The notes beneath the pieces were generated by a model that had not been told where the DNA came from, ran no database searches, and saw only the letters and a list, made by a program, of their open reading frames with translations. Shown one piece after another: positions 30,909-42,457 of a stretch of 64,000 bases of DNA. Within the stretch, counting starts at the first letter, position 1. Each line of letters starts with the position of its first letter. Made by a program: the position numbers and the translations under genes. Source of the DNA: Paenibacillus sp. E222. GTDB lineage: Bacteria > Bacillota > Bacilli > Paenibacillales > Paenibacillaceae. The DNA is taken from NCBI RefSeq assembly GCF_013401555.1, contig NZ_CP058552.1, positions 2,728,001 through 2,792,000 of the forward strand. Direction: 5' to 3'.

Positions 30909-31601
30909 GTGAACACGTTTAACTTCAAAAAACAATTCAAGAGACGCTGGCGTCGGTGGAAACGAACAGTGTGGATGACTGCATCATTGATTGCCGTAGC
31001 CATACTGGCTTACAGTGGTTTGCCGATTTCTTCTGCGATCGAGCGTTTATTAACAACCAATTTTAGTGAGGCTGTATCTGTAATTGGACCTGCTACGAGT
31101 GAGCAAAGATCTGAGCAAGAAATTCAGACTTTGATGGAACAACTCGATTCTGATCCGGACCATTTAACGAGTGTTGTATTGGAGACGCAATATATTTGTG
31201 GGGTAGAAACGGAACAATTGGGTAAGATGGCGATTCCTCAATTGAAGATGCTGCTCGTACAACATCCGGATTGGGATGCTCAGGTTGAATCGGCAGAAGT
31301 GTTACGCATTAAGCAACATGTGGATGATCTTTCTCCATTATGTAAAGAGCAGGCATATATTAGCATAGATGCTGTGGGTAATCTCAATCTTTACGAAGGA
31401 CGGCCTACAGAAGAGAAAGTCATTCGTACTTTTTTTCAAATGGACGTAGGCACGTTGGAGACATCATTGCCTGAAGGTGTGTTGGAGCAGTTGCAGCAGG
31501 GTATCCGTATCCAGGACAAGGATGAGTACGACAGCGTAATCTCTACGTTCAGCGATTATGCAGTGGATGAGGCCAATAAAGAAATCCGTAATGGCGGATA
31601 A
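30909..31601 (+). CDS. bofC: Forespore regulator BofC
   Basis: Intercompartmental signalling protein that modulates SpoIVB and so pro-sigma-K processing. The 230-residue protein has a basic N-terminus (KKQFKRRWRRWKR), one membrane or signal helix near 20-38, then the two BofC domains: LETQYICGVETEQLG near 92-106 and YISIDAVGNLNLYEGRPTEE near 150. GTG at 30909 follows AGAAGGGG. It belongs to the same pathway as SpoIVFA/SpoIVFB at 9955-11692 and lies just before the ruv genes, as in B. subtilis. Confidence 0.88.
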   Translation: MNTFNFKKQFKRRWRRWKRTVWMTASLIAVAILAYSGLPISSAIERLLTTNFSEAVSVIGPATSEQRSEQEIQTLMEQLDSDPDHLTSVVLETQYICGVETEQLGKMAIPQLKMLLVQHPDWDAQVESAEVLRIKQHVDDLSPLCKEQAYISIDAVGNLNLYEGRPTEEKVIRTFFQMDVGTLETSLPEGVLEQLQQGIRIQDKDEYDSVISTFSDYAVDEANKEIRNGG

Positions 31602-31892
31602 CAGACAGGCTGATCTGCATTAAATGTATTCTTAACATCGCGTAGAAGAGAAGTGCCTTGTCGAAGGACATTCAGAGTCTATACAACATACGAAGTGAAC
31701 CGAAGGACATCGAAAGATGTCCTTTTTGTCGTTCCAGGACAGTTACAACGGAATATGGGAGATAACGACTTAGGTTATTCACGAATTGAGGCGAGTATAT
31801 GGAAGGACAAAGTTTTTCCTGCCGTAGGGTCTATCTTTTGTTATAATAAAATGAACGATACATATGTTCGCTTTTGTAAGGGAGAGATGGAT

Positions 31893-32396
31893 TTGCGTTT
31901 TTTGGGAATTGACCCGGGGATTGCGATTGTCGGTTTTGGGTTTGTGGATAAAATCGGCAGTAAGGTAACCCCAGTACAATATGGCTGTATTCAGACAGAA
32001 GCTCATACCCCTGAAGAGGAACGGCTGCTTCATGTTTATGAGGGCATGGTACAGCTGATTGATAAATATAAACCGGACGCGGTAGCGCTGGAGAAACTTT
32101 TTTTCAATCGTAACGTCACAACAGCGATGTCTGTAAGTCAGGCTAGAGGTGTCATGGTACTGGCTGCTGCCCAGAAGGGACTGCCTATTGCCGAATATAC
32201 GCCGATGCAGATTAAGCAGGCGATTGTGGGATACGGAAAAGCAGAGAAGCGGCAAGTGCAGGAGATGGTCAAAATGTTTTTGCGTTTACAGGTGATTCCG
32301 AAGCCGGATGACGTAGCTGATGCTTTGGCTGTAGCAGTGTGTCATGCACACTCATATACATTAAATTCCAAGTTGAATGAGGTATTGCGAAAATGA
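31893..32396 (+). CDS. ruvC: Holliday-junction resolvase RuvC
   Basis: Nuclease that cuts Holliday junctions moved by RuvAB. From TTG at 31893 the protein is 167 residues, the family length. The four acidic catalytic residues are visible: Asp7 in GIDPG, Glu67 in ALEKLFF, and Asp140 and Asp143 in [19 protein letters not shown] suits TTG 31893 better than ATG 31887. B. subtilis uses RecU and lacks RuvC, so a full ruvCAB set here differs from that model. The stop overlaps ruvA. Confidence 0.95.
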   Translation: MRFLGIDPGIAIVGFGFVDKIGSKVTPVQYGCIQTEAHTPEEERLLHVYEGMVQLIDKYKPDAVALEKLFFNRNVTTAMSVSQARGVMVLAAAQKGLPIAEYTPMQIKQAIVGYGKAEKRQVQEMVKMFLRLQVIPKPDDVADALAVAVCHAHSYTLNSKLNEVLRK

Positions 32397-33007
32397 TTGA
32401 TTTCCTAAGAGGACAGTTCGTACATCTGGAGAATGAATATATTGTGCTTGATGTTCATGGCGTTGGTTATCGTGTATTCTGTCCGAATCCTTTTGCATTT
32501 GCGAAGCAAGAAGGCCAAATTATGGTGTATACCCATCACCATGTACGTGAAGATGCGATGTTGCTGTTTGGCTTTGCTACTCGTGAGGAACAGAAGTTAT
32601 TTCGCAAGCTGATCGAGGTATCAGGTATTGGACCTAAAGTTGCTCTGGGTATACTCGCTGGCGGTACGCCGGACCATGTCGTGACTGCAATTTATCAAGA
32701 GAATCTGACGTTCCTGACCAAACTGCCGGGGATTGGCAAGAAAACAGCGCAGCGCATGATACTGGACCTTAAGGACAAATTGGATGGTTTCGGTGCTGCC
32801 ACGTATGCAACAGGTTTGTTTGCCCCTCCTTCGGAAGAAGCAGGAAGCGGCTCTGCCTGGGATGAGGCTCGTGAAGGGCTGAAAGCGCTGGGGTATACCG
32901 ACAGTGAACTGGATAAAGTCTGGCTCAAACTGAAGAAAGATGTTACTTCGGCCGATTCTGTTGATGTGTTGATGAAACGGGCACTGCAAATGCTGTTTAC
33001 GGGATAA
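32393..33007 (+). CDS. ruvA: Holliday-junction DNA-binding protein RuvA
   Basis: Tetrameric junction-binding subunit that loads RuvB. The 204 residues comprise an N-terminal OB fold (to about 63), two helix-hairpin-helix motifs ([13 protein letters not shown] near 78; [13 protein letters not shown] near 113) and a C-terminal RuvB-contacting domain ([20 protein letters not shown]). ATG overlaps the ruvC stop. Confidence 0.97.
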   Translation: MIDFLRGQFVHLENEYIVLDVHGVGYRVFCPNPFAFAKQEGQIMVYTHHHVREDAMLLFGFATREEQKLFRKLIEVSGIGPKVALGILAGGTPDHVVTAIYQENLTFLTKLPGIGKKTAQRMILDLKDKLDGFGAATYATGLFAPPSEEAGSGSAWDEAREGLKALGYTDSELDKVWLKLKKDVTSADSVDVLMKRALQMLFTG

Positions 33008-33056
33008 TTAATTTTGCCTCTATAATAGAGCAGTAAGCCGCATAAAAAAGGTAGGG

Positions 33057-34073
33057 ATGAACATGGATGACCGGATTATTTCCGCGAACCTGATGATGGA
33101 GGATCAAGCTGTCGAGCTCAGTCTTCGTCCCCGGTATTTGAATGAATATATCGGGCAGAACCAGGTCAAGGAGAATTTGAAAATATACATTGAAGCGGCC
33201 AAGATGCGCAATGAGGCGCTAGATCATGTGTTGTTATATGGCCCGCCTGGACTTGGTAAAACAACACTTGCCAATATCATTGCCAATGAATTGGGTGTTA
33301 ACTTGCGCACAACATCGGGACCCGCGATTGAACGCCCAGGTGATCTGGCTGCGTTGCTCACAAACCTGCAAGAAGGGGATGTCCTGTTTATTGACGAGAT
33401 TCATCGCCTTCATCGTACGGTAGAAGAAGTGATGTATCCCGCCATGGAAGACTTTGCGCTGGATATCATGATTGGAAAAGGACCAAGTGCCCGCTCCGTA
33501 CGTCTTGATCTGCCATCTTTTACGCTGATTGGTGCTACAACCCGTGCAGGCTTGCTGTCTGCGCCTCTCAGAGACCGGTTTGGTGTTATCAGTCGGCTGG
33601 AGTTCTACACGGTGGATGAGCTGGCCTACATCGTCTCACGGGCCTCAGAGATTCTAGGAGTGGAGATTGTTGGTAATGCCGCAGAAGAGATAGCATTGCG
33701 CTCCCGTGGGACACCGAGGATTGCCAACCGTCTGTTGAAAAGAGTGCGTGACTTTGCCCAGGTACGGGGGGATGGTATCATCACACAGGCTCTGGCGGAA
33801 GAAGCGCTGCAACGTCTTCAGATTGATCCGCGCGGTCTGGACGAAATCGATCACAAGATGCTCAAATCAATGATTAACAGTTTCCGGGGAGGCCCGGTGG
33901 GTCTGGATACGATTGCCGCTACGATTGGTGAGGAGAGTCAGACCATTGAGGATGTCTACGAGCCTTATTTATTGCAGATTGGTATGCTTCAACGTACACC
34001 GAGGGGCAGAATTGTAACAGACCTGGCCTATCATCATCTGGGTTTGCCAGTTCCACCGAGAGACGCCAAATAA
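33057..34073 (+). CDS. ruvB: Holliday-junction branch-migration helicase RuvB
   Basis: AAA+ motor of branch migration. Walker [11 protein letters not shown] (near 62-71), Walker B FIDEIHR, sensor 1 [18 protein letters not shown] (arginine finger), and a winged-helix C-terminus ending with [19 protein letters not shown] at 33057 or 33063 is possible; GGTAGGG spacing favours 33063. It is about 336-338 residues. The gap to ruvA is 49 bases. Confidence 0.98.
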   Translation: MNMDDRIISANLMMEDQAVELSLRPRYLNEYIGQNQVKENLKIYIEAAKMRNEALDHVLLYGPPGLGKTTLANIIANELGVNLRTTSGPAIERPGDLAALLTNLQEGDVLFIDEIHRLHRTVEEVMYPAMEDFALDIMIGKGPSARSVRLDLPSFTLIGATTRAGLLSAPLRDRFGVISRLEFYTVDELAYIVSRASEILGVEIVGNAAEEIALRSRGTPRIANRLLKRVRDFAQVRGDGIITQALAEEALQRLQIDPRGLDEIDHKMLKSMINSFRGGPVGLDTIAATIGEESQTIEDVYEPYLLQIGMLQRTPRGRIVTDLAYHHLGLPVPPRDAK

Positions 34074-34143
34074 TTTGTGATCATATATCAATGAGATTCA
34101 TCTTAATATACAACTTGGGACAAACAGAGAGAGGAGACTGATC

Positions 34144-36231
34144 GTGGGGAAAGTAATACAAACAAAGAAGTGGAGTCGGCGTTTGAAGGTATTGGCCGCA
34201 GCTCTGTTGACGGTAGGATGCCTGCAAGTGCCGGTTTATGCCGCTGAAAGTGATGGGCAGATGATCCGGGTAGCCATGTTTGCGAACCTGGGAAGTACGT
34301 ATAAATCGACTACCCCTCTGATTACGCTTGAGTCGAGTGGAAAATGGAATATCGGTTCGGAAAGCGGGGCAAGTATAACTCTTCCAACAGGACAAATCCG
34401 TTTCAGTGCGGATGGATTCCGCGTCAAAGTGTTGGAAACAGGGGATTTCAAAACGGCAGCCGCCGCCGCAAAATTGTTGCAGGCCACTAGTGATAAGCCG
34501 TTGTTGTTTACAACTTCTCTGAATGGTAAAGCGACCTATCAACTATACACCGGAAACTATGCAACAGAGGCGTTGGCTGGACAAGCGGTTGCACGTGTAC
34601 AAAAAGTGGCTGCAGCCCAGTTGGGTGGACAACAACCAGTGGTGACGGGCAGCAAGCGTTTATCTACAGGAGTCTACAGTTCGCTCCAAGAGGCAGAAGC
34701 GGTACAAGCATCTCTTTCATCGGCAGGAGTTAGTTCTTATACCGTTCTTCAACTGGATGGAGGGAGTCAAGGGTATACCGTATGGGTGGGTGAAGCCTCA
34801 TCAGATGCTGATCTGTCTGCATTCAAAAAGAGTGTGGAAGCCAGTGTTCCAGGAGTAAACCTGTCTCCGGTAAACAGTAATAGTGCTGCGCTTATTATCC
34901 GGCAGGATGCCGGGTTAAGCACTGATGCACTTAAAACAGCCCCGCATTACACCATTGCCGGCAGTGAAGCCAAAGCCTTTGTACAAGGAGACGGCAGTGG
35001 AATCAAAGTCGTGGAACGTTCCGGGCGGACATATCGCGGTGACATGGAAATTAGCATTGTAAGCGGCGATTTGGCTTTGGTTAATGTAGTTCCACTGGAG
35101 CAATATTTATACTCTGTTGTCGGTGCAGAAGTGTATTCATCCTGGCCAGCAGAAGCGCTGAAAGTACAGGCTGTCGCTGCACGCTCTTATGCGCTTCAAC
35201 AGGGAGACCGTTTCAAAATTGCCAATGTCGTGGATACCACCCTTAGTCAGGCATACAACGGAATGGGTTCAGAGAATGATAAAGTCTCCAGCGCGGTTGA
35301 TGCCACCTCTGGAGAAGTTATCAAGAGCGGTGGTAAAATCGTAGAAGCTGTATTCTCATCCAATGCGGGGGGACAGACTGCACATCCATCCGAAGTATGG
35401 AACGGAGGCGGGGATGTGTTCAGTAATGTGGATAGCCATGGAGATACATCGGCTCAAGCTGGATTGCAAACCTGGTATCATGTGCTGTTGAGTACAGGAG
35501 TCAGCGGCTATCTCCGCGAGGATAATGTAAAAGAATTAACAACCAAAACGGATGCGGGTTTAGCCAAAGTAACGGTTACTGCCCAAAATACCAATGTGCG
35601 TCCCGTTCCGTTAATTCAATCCAATGTTGATCCGGTAGCGAAAATGAATCCAGGCAACGAAGCTGTTGTCCTGGCCAAAGTGCCGCAGTCCAATGATTAT
35701 GCCTGGGTAAGAGGACCATTCACGTCAGCCCAGTTGGTTAAAACCCTACAGGGTAAAACGACTTCTGCTGTTCCATCCTCAATCTCAACGCTCGAAGTGA
35801 CCAAGCGCGGGCCATCAGGAAGAGCACTTGAAGTTACAGCCAACGGCCAGCCCATGACGGTAAAATATGCAGATACATACCGCTCTGCTCTAGGTGGATT
35901 ACCAAGTACTTTATTTGATATTGCAGGGACCGGAAGTTATACTGTATTAGGCGCTGACGGCAAAACAGCAAGCAAAACCGGCTCACAAGGGGCTTCTGTT
36001 CTATCTGCCTCGGGCACAGGGACTTCATCCAGTAATGCTCTTGTGGTTATGAGTGGTGATGGTCAAGCCCGAGCTGTAACTCAGAGCCAAAGCTTCATGT
36101 TCATCGGTCAGGGTAACGGGCACGGATTGGGTTTATCCCAATGGGGTGCCAAAGGCATGGCAGATGAAGGGTATGATTACCAGACAATATTGAAACACTA
36201 TTATCAAAATGCGACTATTGTTAAGGAATGA
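34144..36231 (+). CDS. SpoIID/LytB-domain protein
   Basis: The 695-residue secreted protein has a signal peptide (basic start, [21 protein letters not shown]). Two SPOR-like segments lie near 120-235 ([40 protein letters not shown]), and a SpoIID domain runs from about 295 ([30 protein letters not shown]) to the C-terminal [20 protein letters not shown]. SpoIID proteins are lytic transglycosylases that thin septal peptidoglycan in engulfment. The domain is split by a long insertion. GTG follows AGAGAGGAGACTGATC. It may be a vegetative or a sporulation paralogue. Confidence 0.85.
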   Translation: MGKVIQTKKWSRRLKVLAAALLTVGCLQVPVYAAESDGQMIRVAMFANLGSTYKSTTPLITLESSGKWNIGSESGASITLPTGQIRFSADGFRVKVLETGDFKTAAAAAKLLQATSDKPLLFTTSLNGKATYQLYTGNYATEALAGQAVARVQKVAAAQLGGQQPVVTGSKRLSTGVYSSLQEAEAVQASLSSAGVSSYTVLQLDGGSQGYTVWVGEASSDADLSAFKKSVEASVPGVNLSPVNSNSAALIIRQDAGLSTDALKTAPHYTIAGSEAKAFVQGDGSGIKVVERSGRTYRGDMEISIVSGDLALVNVVPLEQYLYSVVGAEVYSSWPAEALKVQAVAARSYALQQGDRFKIANVVDTTLSQAYNGMGSENDKVSSAVDATSGEVIKSGGKIVEAVFSSNAGGQTAHPSEVWNGGGDVFSNVDSHGDTSAQAGLQTWYHVLLSTGVSGYLREDNVKELTTKTDAGLAKVTVTAQNTNVRPVPLIQSNVDPVAKMNPGNEAVVLAKVPQSNDYAWVRGPFTSAQLVKTLQGKTTSAVPSSISTLEVTKRGPSGRALEVTANGQPMTVKYADTYRSALGGLPSTLFDIAGTGSYTVLGADGKTASKTGSQGASVLSASGTGTSSSNALVVMSGDGQARAVTQSQSFMFIGQGNGHGLGLSQWGAKGMADEGYDYQTILKHYYQNATIVKE

Positions 36232-36238
36232 TTTGAAT

Positions 36239-37267
36239 ATGAATGTGAACTTATATGATTTTGAATTGCCGGAGCAATTGATTGCACAGACGCCACTGCT
36301 TGACCGCACGGCATCCCGGTTGCTTACCTTAAACAAGGAGAGCGGTGAAGTTAACCATCACACGTTCCCTGATATTATCGACTTTCTTCAGCCTGGGGAT
36401 ACACTGGTATTGAATGATACACGTGTTCTTCCAGCCCGTTTGTTTGGAACCAAAGAGGACACTGGAGCAAAGGCGGAAGTGCTCCTGCTCAAAAACGTGG
36501 AGGGCGATCGCTGGGAAGCTCTGGTCAAACCAGGCAAGAAGCTGAAAGCAGGGTCAGTTATCGTTTTTAGTGACGAGCTCAGGGCCGTCATTGACGAGGA
36601 AGGCGAAATGGGTGCGCGTTTGCTTACATTCTCCTATGATGGAATCTTTCAGGAGATTCTGGATCGTTTGGGTGAAATGCCTTTGCCTCCGTATATTAGA
36701 GAAACACTGGATGACCGGGAAAGGTATCAAACGGTGTATGCAAAACACGAAGGATCGGCCGCTGCACCGACAGCAGGATTACATTTTACAGAAGAACTGT
36801 TGAATCGGATTCGGGATAAAGGGGTTAATGTTGCTTTCATCACGCTTCACGTGGGACTTGGAACATTTCGGCCGATGTCGGTTGACAATGTTGAAGAACA
36901 TGTCATGCATGAGGAATACTACTCCTTGTCTCAAGAGACGGCGGATCTAATTAATGAAACGAAAAAACGTGGCAACCGTATATTTGCAGTAGGAACGACG
37001 AGTTGTCGAACACTTGAAACGGTAGGCAGCAAGTTTGAAGACGGGCAGTTGCAAGAGAGCAGCGGCTGGACCAAGATCTTTATCTATCCGGGATATACGT
37101 TCAAAGTGATTGACGGGATGCTTACGAATTTTCATCTCCCCAAATCCACATTGGTCATGCTGGTCAGTGCGCTTGCGGGAAGAGAACAAATCATGCATGC
37201 GTATGAGGAAGCGATTAAAGAACGATACCGTTTCTTCAGCTTTGGCGATGCCATGTTGATTTATTAA
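36239..37267 (+). CDS. queA: tRNA preQ1(34) S-adenosylmethionine ribosyltransferase-isomerase
   Basis: Transfers the ribosyl part of SAM to preQ1 in tRNA, making epoxyqueuosine. The 342-residue protein shows the family motifs [33 protein letters not shown] and [16 protein letters not shown] at 36239 follows AAGGAATGATTTG; upstream codons are not conserved. tgt follows, completing two steps of queuosine synthesis. Confidence 0.97.
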   Translation: MNVNLYDFELPEQLIAQTPLLDRTASRLLTLNKESGEVNHHTFPDIIDFLQPGDTLVLNDTRVLPARLFGTKEDTGAKAEVLLLKNVEGDRWEALVKPGKKLKAGSVIVFSDELRAVIDEEGEMGARLLTFSYDGIFQEILDRLGEMPLPPYIRETLDDRERYQTVYAKHEGSAAAPTAGLHFTEELLNRIRDKGVNVAFITLHVGLGTFRPMSVDNVEEHVMHEEYYSLSQETADLINETKKRGNRIFAVGTTSCRTLETVGSKFEDGQLQESSGWTKIFIYPGYTFKVIDGMLTNFHLPKSTLVMLVSALAGREQIMHAYEEAIKERYRFFSFGDAMLIY

Positions 37268-37303
37268 GATATGAAGGTATTACGATTAATTTTTAGAGGA
37301 TGA

Positions 37304-38449
<1,146 letters not shown>

Positions 38450-38515
38450 TCAGGTTTTTGCGGAACCGCAGTAACAAGTATTATTTGAACGTATAGTCGA
38501 TAAGGGGGAGTTTGA

Positions 38516-38827
38516 ATGTTCCAAGCATTACCAGCTACAACCGCTAATGCGGGTGGTGGAATTGTATCTTTGATTGTACCTTTGGTACTCATGGTTGCAA
38601 TTTTTTACTTCTTGATGATTCGTCCACAGAACAAAAAACAAAAGCAACGTAATTCTATGCTAAGTCAATTGAAAAAAGGCGATAAAATTGTTACAATCGG
38701 TGGTCTTCACGGAACAATTGCTGAAATCACGGATGATGTAGTTGTATTGCGTGTAAACGATGTTACTAAACTGACATTCGATCGTAATGCGATTAGCAGT
38801 GCAGTTGCCCGTGAAACGGCTGAATAA
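38516..38827 (+). CDS. yajC: Preprotein translocase subunit YajC
   Basis: The 103-residue protein has one membrane helix near 15-37 (IVSLIVPLVLMVAIFYFLMI), followed by the YajC motif RPQNKKQKQRN and a small soluble domain (LKKGDKIVTIGGLHGTIAEI). It associates with SecDF-YidC. ATG follows AAGGGGGAGTTTGA. It ends the queA-tgt-yajC run. Confidence 0.96.
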   Translation: MFQALPATTANAGGGIVSLIVPLVLMVAIFYFLMIRPQNKKQKQRNSMLSQLKKGDKIVTIGGLHGTIAEITDDVVVLRVNDVTKLTFDRNAISSAVARETAE

Positions 38828-38888
38828 ATCATAGAAGTTCAAAAAGCCTGTAAGGCAATGAGTACGTTTGCAGCGTATTCTTCATTAT

Positions 38889-38936
38889 CAGAGAACTGGA
38901 TCTCCATAGAGACCCGGTTCTCTTTTCTTTTTTGCT
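38889..38936 (+). terminator. Terminator after yajC, facing yrzE
   Basis: GAGAACTGG pairs with CCGGTTCTC around a loop that itself pairs (TCTC/GAGA), then TTTTCTTTTTT. Because yrzE is on the other strand, it may end transcription from both sides. Confidence 0.85.
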
Positions 38937-38961
38937 CAAATAACCGTTACTCCCCAATCTT

Positions 38962-39354
38962 CTATGATCTTCGTGTATTGACTCCAAATATACCGCCTAG
39001 TGCAGAAATCAGGAATGCACTTGCAAGCTGCAGACTGTCTTTCCAATTGAATGAGGCATCGAGTGCCAGAAATCCGATGAGCAATACGATTAATCCGTAA
39101 ACGATTCCGGTAATACCTCCGTGGTACCAGCCTCGCTCACCTGACCTCTTGCCAGATACAAATCCACCAACCAGCAAAGACAAGCCATGGACAACGTACG
39201 TATACAGGGAAAGATCCTGTTCCCGCATTCCGGTCATCCAGAGAAAGAAGGATAGAATCAGTGCGCCTAACATCATCCATACAAAAGCATGACAGAGGCC
39301 CGAAAGAACCGGGTTAGACATTCGAAATGAAACCATTCGGCGAATCAACTGCAT
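38962..39354 (-). CDS. yrzE: TIGR04086 family membrane protein (YrzE-like)
   Basis: The 130-residue protein has four hydrophobic helices (SGLCHAFVWMMLGALILSF; YVVHGLSLLVGGFVSG; GGITGIVYGLIVLLIGFLA; LASAFLISALGGIFGV). ATG at 39354 has AGGGGG 9 bases upstream on the minus strand; longer starts add an unconserved tail. B. subtilis has YrzE in the same place between yajC and yrbG. Function unknown. Confidence 0.8.
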   Translation of the reverse strand: MQLIRRMVSFRMSNPVLSGLCHAFVWMMLGALILSFFLWMTGMREQDLSLYTYVVHGLSLLVGGFVSGKRSGERGWYHGGITGIVYGLIVLLIGFLALDASFNWKDSLQLASAFLISALGGIFGVNTRRS

Positions 39355-39537
39355 GAAGCAACCCCCTTGTACAAGTTTGAAATTAATACAGTGTATGGTC
39401 AAGCCTTCGGACTTATGAACTGAATTTTCCATTAAATGAACAGTTTATATTTGCATGAGCATGTAAGCTTCAGGTCAAAATAGGGATTACGCTTCAGGTA
39501 CCTGTATAAAATTCAGATCCGAAGGAGGAACCCTGTT

Positions 39538-40299
39538 GTGAATTTCTCAGATGTCGGAGCACATATTTTTCGAACCATACTCATGTATTTTATTGTTTAT
39601 GCTTCTATCCGGATTATGGGCAAACGTGAGATTGGGAAGCTGTCCATGTTTGATCTGGTCGTATCCATCATGCTTGCAGAAATTGCGGCATTTGTCATTG
39701 AAGATATCAATAAGCCGTTATTCCATGGTATTGTACCGATGCTAACGGTCCTGGTCGTGCAGATTGCCATAGCTTTTCTCAGTCTCAAGAGCCGGAAGCT
39801 GCGGCTGATGATTGATGGCAAGCCGACCGTGTTAATTTCCAAAGGTAAATTGCATCGAGATGAGATGCGCAAGCAGCGTTATAATCTCGACGATTTGCTA
39901 CAGCAACTTCGTGAACAGAATATAGACAGCATTGGTGAAGTTGACTTCGCCATATTGGAGACTACAGGCAAGCTGACTGTTTTTCCAAAAGTTCAGAGTT
40001 CTTCAGGCGGTAACAGCGGTTCATCAGGTTCTGGTTCGACAGGATTTAATTCCAAACAAAATAGACGGAAAAATAAAATAGATGGATTTGAAAACATCAA
40101 ATATGAAGGCCTACCATTGCCATTGATCATGGATGGCAAAGTTCAGGATCAGAACCTTGAACTGATTCAGAAAACCAGATTTTGGCTTAAAAATCAGATT
40201 CAGCAGAAAGGGATTATGGACTTCAAAGATGTGTTTATCTGTTCCATTGATCATAACGAGAAAGTTTATGTAAGTTCCAAAGATGATAAAGATAACTGA
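39538..40299 (+). CDS. yrbG: DUF421-domain membrane protein (YrbG-like)
   Basis: The 253-residue protein has an N-terminal region with three membrane helices (to about 80) and a soluble DUF421 domain (RKLRLMIDGKPTVLISKGKL; RYNLDDLLQQLREQNI). A Ser/Gly low-complexity linker (SSGGNSGSSGSGSTG) followed by basic KQNRRKNK, near 160-185, looks like an insertion within the domain. GTG at 39538 follows GGAGGAACCCTGTT. Function unknown; related B. subtilis proteins (YetF, YdfS) support spore germination. Confidence 0.82.
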   Translation: MNFSDVGAHIFRTILMYFIVYASIRIMGKREIGKLSMFDLVVSIMLAEIAAFVIEDINKPLFHGIVPMLTVLVVQIAIAFLSLKSRKLRLMIDGKPTVLISKGKLHRDEMRKQRYNLDDLLQQLREQNIDSIGEVDFAILETTGKLTVFPKVQSSSGGNSGSSGSGSTGFNSKQNRRKNKIDGFENIKYEGLPLPLIMDGKVQDQNLELIQKTRFWLKNQIQQKGIMDFKDVFICSIDHNEKVYVSSKDDKDN

Positions 40300-40302
40300 C
40301 GT

Positions 40303-41904
40303 CTAAGAACGGCGTTTAAACCAGGAACCAATAATGGGGGCACGGGAAAGATCGTGAAAATCGATCATTTTGGTCCAGCCCATAACCATGAAATAAACAA
40401 TTAGACCAACAAGGGGAGCAAGAAGCATTCTGATCCAAAACGGAAGCAAAGATGCGGTCTGCTCATAAATGACCAGAGTAGCGGCGCCCATGATGACCAT
40501 ACCCGTACCTGTTTTGACCCAATCCATCAGCTTGAAACGGAACTGCAAAAGGTTGCGCACACTTCTTGCATGTAGAAGGGTAACGACCGTTGAATTCACA
40601 CATATGGCAATCACCGCACCAAATATGCCGTATTCCGGTCGGGAGGCGAGTACCAAAATCAATGTAATTTTGATGACAGCACCAATAAATGTATTGAGCA
40701 GTGCTTTTCCCGGACGATCAAGTGCTTGAAGAGCAGCTTGAAGAGGAGCTTGAATGTAGATAAACAAAGCAAAAGGAGCCATAAGCTTAAGCATGCTTCC
40801 AATCGATGCATCATTATACAGGACAAGACACATCGGTTCGGCAAGCACATACATAAATACAGAAAATGGGGCTCCTGTTACGAGTGCTAACCGCAAAGCC
40901 TGATGCATCCGTTTATGTATGAGCGCACGATCACCTTGAGCCGAGGCCTCAGACAATGAAGGGACAAGGGACGTTGCTAATGAGGACGTTAATGCTCCGG
41001 GCAGAAGAAGTAGCGGGATAATCATGCCTTGTAGTGCTCCATACTGGGCCGTGGCGAGCCCTTTGGAGATGCCTGCAATTGCCAGGCTCTGTGCGGTTAC
41101 AATGGTCTCAGCAAGATAGGATAGGGAGCCAACTAATCGTCCGGCAGTTACGGGTACGGAAATCGCAAGTAAACGACGAAGGAGTCCAGGCTCTGATCCG
41201 GTTGAGTTTTTTAAAACAGCAGGTTTGGTTTCGATTGAAGATTCGAGTATGGGCTGATGTTGATCGATATATTTCTTCTGTCTAGCATAGTTCCACAGTA
41301 ATACAAGCATGCCGACGAATTCACCGACAAGCGCCCCCAGCATGGCCCCTGCTGCAGCTTGTGCAATTCCTCGGGGCAAGAGGAGCCAGGAAAACCAGAT
41401 TACACATATAATACGAATGACCGTTTCTACGATTGATGAAACAGCCGTAGGCATCATGTTTTGCTTTCCCTGGAAATAACCTCTGTAGACTGCAGATACG
41501 GCGATAATGGCAATCATAGGGCTCATGCTGACAAACGTGTGATAGACCCTTTCATCGGTCAGAACATAACGGGTGACCCATGGAGCGAAGATTATGCACA
41601 GAAACATAAACACAACGCCAAGGGTCAATGTGAAGCTCAGGCTGATTTGCAGAATCCGTTGGGGTGAGTAACGGTTGGCACCTGTATCCGCCTCGGCTAC
41701 GAGTTTGGCTACAGCCAATGGAATACCGCCAGTGATTAAGGTGACGAGTACGATGAAAAAGGGATAGCTCAGTTGGTAGATGCCAACACCTTCTGCACCG
41801 ATAACCCGTGGCAGCGCAATGCGCGGGATGAACCCGAGAATCCGATTAATGATGCCTGCGGCGAGCAGGATCATGGCTCCCTGGATAAATGTCTGTTTCT
41901 TCAA
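40303..41904 (-). CDS. spoVB: Stage V sporulation protein B, MOP-family flippase
   Basis: The 533-residue protein has about 14 hydrophobic helices and the start TFIQGAMILLAAGIINRILGFIPRIALP, typical of SpoVB-type polysaccharide or lipid II exporters needed for spore cortex. TTG at 41904 has AGAGGGG upstream. It is convergent with yrbG, only 3 bases between stops. A CATAGGATG sporulation-type element lies 63 bases upstream. Confidence 0.92.
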   Translation of the reverse strand: MKKQTFIQGAMILLAAGIINRILGFIPRIALPRVIGAEGVGIYQLSYPFFIVLVTLITGGIPLAVAKLVAEADTGANRYSPQRILQISLSFTLTLGVVFMFLCIIFAPWVTRYVLTDERVYHTFVSMSPMIAIIAVSAVYRGYFQGKQNMMPTAVSSIVETVIRIICVIWFSWLLLPRGIAQAAAGAMLGALVGEFVGMLVLLWNYARQKKYIDQHQPILESSIETKPAVLKNSTGSEPGLLRRLLAISVPVTAGRLVGSLSYLAETIVTAQSLAIAGISKGLATAQYGALQGMIIPLLLLPGALTSSLATSLVPSLSEASAQGDRALIHKRMHQALRLALVTGAPFSVFMYVLAEPMCLVLYNDASIGSMLKLMAPFALFIYIQAPLQAALQALDRPGKALLNTFIGAVIKITLILVLASRPEYGIFGAVIAICVNSTVVTLLHARSVRNLLQFRFKLMDWVKTGTGMVIMGAATLVIYEQTASLLPFWIRMLLAPLVGLIVYFMVMGWTKMIDFHDLSRAPIIGSWFKRRS

Positions 41905-41966
41905 GACTACCCCTCTTTCCCGGTTGGAGTACAGATATTCATAAACGGGACAATGCCGTCGTTCTT

Positions 41967-41993
41967 CATCCTATGCCAGTCCAATATCTTCTC
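41967..41993 (-). promoter_or_regulatory. Candidate sigma-E-type promoter of spoVB
   Basis: On the minus strand GCATAGGATGAAGAA repeats the -10 core seen before spoIVFA and safA (CATAGGATG at 41975-41967). The -35 is weak: TCATGAG about 15 bases upstream matches KMATATT only in its first part. spoVB is sigma-E-dependent in B. subtilis. Confidence 0.4.
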
Positions 41994-42118
41994 ATGACAA
42001 CTTGGACACGATTAACAAAAAGATCCATCAACAGCAAGAAGGAATATGATCGGGTAAAGTCGAATGATGTAATATTGATGCCGCATAAAGGCTTGGATGT
42101 ATGAAGGGAGGCTCCCCG

Positions 42119-42367
42119 TTGGAAGAAATGAATGATGTGGAGTTGGAACAGTCTATAGAGATGCTCTGCCGTAGCAAAGCAGAGGAACTAAGGCTTGTCG
42201 GTTACGAATATGTCACCAGCAAAGATGTCTGGAATTGCATCAGTCATAAATATGAAAAGCAGGGCATTCCACCGCTTCACCAACTGGTGAACGACATATT
42301 GTCACTGAAAGCAACAAGCTTTATGAACTTTATGACCGTGTCTGCATACCGGGGGTCCTCTTTCTAG
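42119..42367 (+). CDS. comN: ComN-like post-transcriptional regulator
   Basis: The 82-residue acidic helical protein (EEMNDVELEQSIEMLCRSKAEELR; GYEYVTSKDVWNCISHKYEK) matches the small post-transcriptional regulator family of B. subtilis ComN (YrzD), which sits at the same place between spoVB and secDF. ComN acts on comE mRNA there. TTG at 42119 follows GGGAGGCTCCCCG; the upstream ATG at 42101 overlaps that site. Whether this species has the comE target is not visible. Confidence 0.72.
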   Translation: MEEMNDVELEQSIEMLCRSKAEELRLVGYEYVTSKDVWNCISHKYEKQGIPPLHQLVNDILSLKATSFMNFMTVSAYRGSSF

Positions 42368-42457
42368 CGAAAGGGATCTTTTTTGTTGGAAATTGACTGC
42401 TTTTTACGGCATCGCTATAATAGGAATATTGAGAACGAAAGGGGATCTAGGAACGGC

